Of a DNA stretch of 8,415 nt, positions 5,652 through 8,415 are shown in pieces. Both the position numbers and the translations under genes were made by a program. Source of the stretch: Clostridia bacterium (GTDB taxonomy: Bacteria; Bacillota; Clostridia; Oscillospirales; CAG-272). The DNA lies in contig JAKSPR010000115.1 in assembly GCA_024404655.1 (NCBI GenBank), positions 1 through 8,415 on the forward strand, given 5' to 3'. The notes beneath the pieces were generated by a model that was given only the letters and a program-made list of their open reading frames with translations, was not told the DNA's origin and searched no databases. The stretch's first letter is position 1. The number at the start of each line of letters is the position of its first letter.

Positions 5652-7118
5652 ATGAAACTCTATAATTCCTTAACCCACACAAGAGACGAATTTGTCACCC
5701 ACGAGCCCGGCAAGGTCACCATGTATACCTGCGGCCCTACCGTTTACCACTTCGCCCACATCGGCAATCTGCGCTCCTACATCATGGAGGACGTTCTGGA
5801 AAAGTATCTGAACTTTGCAGGCTATGAAGTCAAGCGCGCCATGAATATCACCGACGTCGGTCATCTGACCAGTGATGCGGACACGGGCGAGGATAAGATG
5901 CTCAAAGGCGCACGCAGAGAGCACAAGACCGTCATGGAGATCGCGCAGTTCTATACCGACGCTTTCTTTGCGGACTGCGAAAAGCTCCACATCAAGAAGC
6001 CCGAGATCGTCGTTCCGGCGACCTCTTATATCGACCACTTCATCGAGATGGTGTCAAAGCTCCTTGAAAAAGGCTACGCTTATGAGGCAGGCGGCAATAT
6101 CTATTTCGATACCGCCAAGCTGGACGAGTACTACGTCTTCAACAAGCAGAACCAGGAAGATCTGGCTGTCGGCGTCAGAGACGGCGTCGAGGAAGACGGC
6201 AACAAGCGCAACAAGTGCGACTTCGTTCTGTGGTTCACCAAGTCCAAGTTTGAGGATCAGGAACTGAAATGGGATTCTCCCTGGGGCGTCGGCTATCCCG
6301 GCTGGCATATTGAGTGCTCCGCTATCTCCCTCAATACCCTCGGCGAGTACCTTGACCTGCACTGCGGCGGTATCGACAATGCATTCCCCCATCATACCAA
6401 TGAGATCGCACAGTCCGAGGCATATCTCGGCCACAAGTGGTGCTCCAGCTGGTTCCATGTGCTCCATCTGAATACCAATGACGGCAAGATGTCCAAGTCC
6501 AAGGGCGAATTCTTAACCGTCTCCCTGCTGGAAGAAAAGGGCTATGACCCGCTGGTTTACCGTTTCTTCTGCCTGCAGTCCCATTACCGCAAGGCGCTGG
6601 TCTTCTCCTATGAAGGTCTGGATAACGCCCGCGTTTCCTACGATAAGCTGGTCGCCCGTCTTGCCGAGCTGAAGCCCGCAGAACCTACCGCCTGCGATCT
6701 GGAGGCCGCAAAGCCGCTGATCGACCGCTTCCGTGAGGCCATGGACAACGACCTGAACACCGCTATGGGTGTTACCGCACTCTATGACGTTGTCAAGGCA
6801 AAGATTTCCGACGCTGCCAAGCTCTACGCCATTGCAGAAATGGACGAGGTCCTCTCCTGCGGTCTGATCGCCGCCGCTGATAAGAAGCGTGCCGAGGCCG
6901 AAGAAGCCGCAAAGGCAGCAGAAGCAGAAAAGGCCGCAGCCGCTGCAGCGCTCGCCGCTGATCCCATGGCAGCTGAGATCGAAGCCGCCATCAAGGAGCG
7001 CGCCGACGCAAAGAAGGCAAAGAACTACGCACGCGCCGATGAGATCCGCAAGGAGCTGCTGGAAAAGGGCATCGTTCTGGTCGATACCAAGGACGGCACG
7101 ACCTGGCAGAAGGCATAA
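5652..7118 (+). CDS. cysS: Cysteinyl-tRNA synthetase
   Basis: A class I aminoacyl-tRNA synthetase that charges tRNA-Cys with cysteine in the cytoplasm; 488 residues. The HIGH-type motif is HIGN at 36-39 and KMSKS is at 279-283. The zinc ligands that read the cysteine thiol are Cys27, Cys222, His247 and Glu251, with spacings 25 and 4 as in E. coli CysRS (209/234/238). The DALR-like helical domain follows. The C-terminal motif with DAKKAKNYARADEIRKELLE and GIVLVDTKDGTTW is typical. An unusual Ala/Glu/Lys-rich stretch at ~410-437 interrupts the C-terminal part and accounts for most of the excess over the usual ~460-470 residues. The start matches the family N-terminus MKLYNSLT, yet the nearest AAAGGA (5632-5637) is 14 bases away, suggesting translational coupling to upstream reading. 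It lies 84 bases after cysE with no terminator between. Its strong bias to C-ending codons suggests high expression. Confidence 0.98.
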   Translation: MKLYNSLTHTRDEFVTHEPGKVTMYTCGPTVYHFAHIGNLRSYIMEDVLEKYLNFAGYEVKRAMNITDVGHLTSDADTGEDKMLKGARREHKTVMEIAQFYTDAFFADCEKLHIKKPEIVVPATSYIDHFIEMVSKLLEKGYAYEAGGNIYFDTAKLDEYYVFNKQNQEDLAVGVRDGVEEDGNKRNKCDFVLWFTKSKFEDQELKWDSPWGVGYPGWHIECSAISLNTLGEYLDLHCGGIDNAFPHHTNEIAQSEAYLGHKWCSSWFHVLHLNTNDGKMSKSKGEFLTVSLLEEKGYDPLVYRFFCLQSHYRKALVFSYEGLDNARVSYDKLVARLAELKPAEPTACDLEAAKPLIDRFREAMDNDLNTAMGVTALYDVVKAKISDAAKLYAIAEMDEVLSCGLIAAADKKRAEAEEAAKAAEAEKAAAAAALAADPMAAEIEAAIKERADAKKAKNYARADEIRKELLEKGIVLVDTKDGTTWQKA

Positions 7119-7161
7119 AAAAACGATATCTGAAAACACAATAGACAGGGGGAAGGCTGAC

Positions 7162-8415
7162 ATGAGAATACGCTGGCTGATTTGCGGGGTACTTCTTTTG
7201 CTTGGCCTCCTTTTTGTATTCTGCGGCTGTGAAAATGAAGCCGGAATACCGACAGATACCGCCGCTGTCACCATGGATGCATCATCCCAGAAGCCGCCGC
7301 GTGCGGACGGCAAAGTGGAGATGCACTATGCGGTCGGTACGGCAGGCGGCGGACGTATCGAGGGCTGGTCCACCCAGCACGGCATGCCGGGCGAGGAAAC
7401 CGAGCGCGAGGTCACGGCCTACGCATTCCCCGGTTACCGTTTCTCCCATTGGAGCGACGGCTCAGAAGAAGAAAACCGCCGGGATGTATTCGGGGAAGGC
7501 GATACGGAGATCACCGCCTATTTCGTCATGGAGCGGGCGGAGCTTCCCATTTTCATGATCGACACCGCCACCGGGCGCGACGTGACCTCCAAGGATGAAT
7601 ACGTCGGTGCAACGGTCTCCCTGTGCAATACGGGGGCTTCCTCCTATGAAATGAGCGTGCTCCCCGCGGAGATCCGCGGACGCGGCAACGCCACATGGGG
7701 CATGGAGAAGAAGTCCTACCGCCTCAAATTTGAGGACAAACAGCAGCCTCTGGGATTGGGCAGCGGTCCGTCCCGGTCGTGGGTGCTCATGGCGAACCAC
7801 TGCGATCAGTCGCTCATGCGGAACTATCTCTCCATCTTCATGGCAAACCGCATGGACGGCATCGGATTCAACTCAAACGGCGCCATGGTGGAGGTCTACT
7901 TAAACGGCAAATATCACGGCGTTTACCTGCTCTGCGAGCAGATTCAGGAGGGCGATTACCGCATCAATCTGGGCAGAGAAGAATATCCCGAAAAGACGCC
8001 TTCCGATCCCGGTTTCCTTGTGGAGCTTGATATGTACGCCGAGGGCGATTATCGCTTTGAAATCAACGGTCATCCCTATCAGGCCAAGAGTTTCGTCTAC
8101 AGTTGGAAAGAATTTGACTATATCAAGGATTATATCCTCCGGGTGGAGGAAGCCATCTACTCCGGCGACAAAGCGCGGGTGGAGGAAGTCCTCGACCTCG
8201 ATTCTGCCGTGGACGGGTATATTCTGGAAGAATTTTTCAAGAATATCGACGTCGGCTGGTCGTCCTTCTATATGTATAAGCGGGAGGGCGCAGACGAGGT
8301 TCTTCATCTCGGCCCCTTCTGGGATTTCGACCTCGCCGCCGGAAACGATATGCGTCTGGACAACGGCGACTGGCACGGCATCTCCGTTGCCAAAAAAGTG
8401 GGGGAGTCCAGTCAG
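7162..8415 (+). CDS. CotH kinase family lipoprotein with InlB-type repeat, 3' end beyond window
   Basis: 418 codons are open to the last base of the window, so the C-terminus is missing. Residues 1-22 form a signal peptide with the lipobox-like FCGC (Cys23), placing the protein outside the cell on a lipid anchor. Residues ~53-123 resemble a divergent InlB B-repeat: GTAGGGRIEGW, then GYRFSHWSDGS and ITAYF. From ~165 the CotH domain follows: RGRGNATW (172-179), WVLMANHCDQSLMRN (207-221), VYLNGKYHGVYLLCEQ, GFLVELD (284-290) and GPFWDFDLAAGND (384-396), the last holding the conserved acidic metal-binding cluster. CotH proteins are atypical secreted or spore-coat protein kinases; the target here is unknown. 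The start has GGGGGAAGG (7148-7156) 5 bases ahead. It lies 43 bases after cysS with no terminator, so it may be co-transcribed. Confidence 0.9.
   Translation, partial: MRIRWLICGVLLLLGLLFVFCGCENEAGIPTDTAAVTMDASSQKPPRADGKVEMHYAVGTAGGGRIEGWSTQHGMPGEETEREVTAYAFPGYRFSHWSDGSEEENRRDVFGEGDTEITAYFVMERAELPIFMIDTATGRDVTSKDEYVGATVSLCNTGASSYEMSVLPAEIRGRGNATWGMEKKSYRLKFEDKQQPLGLGSGPSRSWVLMANHCDQSLMRNYLSIFMANRMDGIGFNSNGAMVEVYLNGKYHGVYLLCEQIQEGDYRINLGREEYPEKTPSDPGFLVELDMYAEGDYRFEINGHPYQAKSFVYSWKEFDYIKDYILRVEEAIYSGDKARVEEVLDLDSAVDGYILEEFFKNIDVGWSSFYMYKREGADEVLHLGPFWDFDLAAGNDMRLDNGDWHGISVAKKVGESSQ

Noticed and set aside
6513..7313. 266-codon minus-strand frame over the end of cysS and start of the CotH gene
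   Set aside because: It is a shadow of two confident + strand genes. The Cys/Gly/Leu-rich product reflects the antisense of Ala/Glu codons, and no ribosome binding site is evident.

Overview
The window is 8.4 kb of chromosomal DNA with every recognisable gene on the + strand. It looks like a member of the Clostridia, most likely Oscillospiraceae/Ruminococcaceae or a close relative. The basis is an encoded-CCA tRNA next to 5S rRNA, strong AGGAGG-type ribosome binding sites, sigma-A promoters, lipoprotein signal peptides with a lipobox Cys, a large lipid-anchored solute-binding protein, a MepA-type MATE pump, the cysE-cysS pair and a CotH-type lipoprotein. The family-level placement is inference.

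Layout: (1) 1-226 is the tail of an rRNA operon: the 3' part of 5S rRNA, tRNA-Asn(GTT) and a strong intrinsic terminator. (2) 227-639 is intergenic. It holds a tandem array of four hairpins separated by RTGAAAT spacers (229-332), a second structured stretch ending in another terminator (371-464), and the promoter and leader of the next gene. (3) 640-3039 encodes a 799-residue lipoprotein with a predicted N-terminal propeller-like domain and a C-terminal ABC-type solute-binding domain, with no permease genes nearby. (4) 3176-4510 encodes a MATE exporter. Its near-consensus extended -10 promoter is overlapped by a 9-bp inverted repeat, and the gene ends in a strong terminator. (5) From about 4688 a transcription unit carries cysE (serine O-acetyltransferase), cysS (cysteinyl-tRNA synthetase) and, 43 bases on, a CotH-family lipoprotein that runs off the window end.

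The cysE-cysS pair links cysteine synthesis to its use in translation. CysE makes O-acetylserine, the carbon skeleton for cysteine, and CysS charges tRNA-Cys. The most intriguing detail is the 84-base gap between them. It is filled almost exactly by a 27-codon reading frame with three Cys codons. The frame overlaps the cysE stop as ATGA and ends four bases before the cysS start, whose own Shine-Dalgarno is unusually distant. This is a candidate for an internal cysteine-sensing, translationally coupled leader peptide, but it is a hypothesis from one sequence.

No CRISPR array, insertion sequence, integrase or phage gene was found. Large reading frames on the minus strand look like shadows of the + strand genes.
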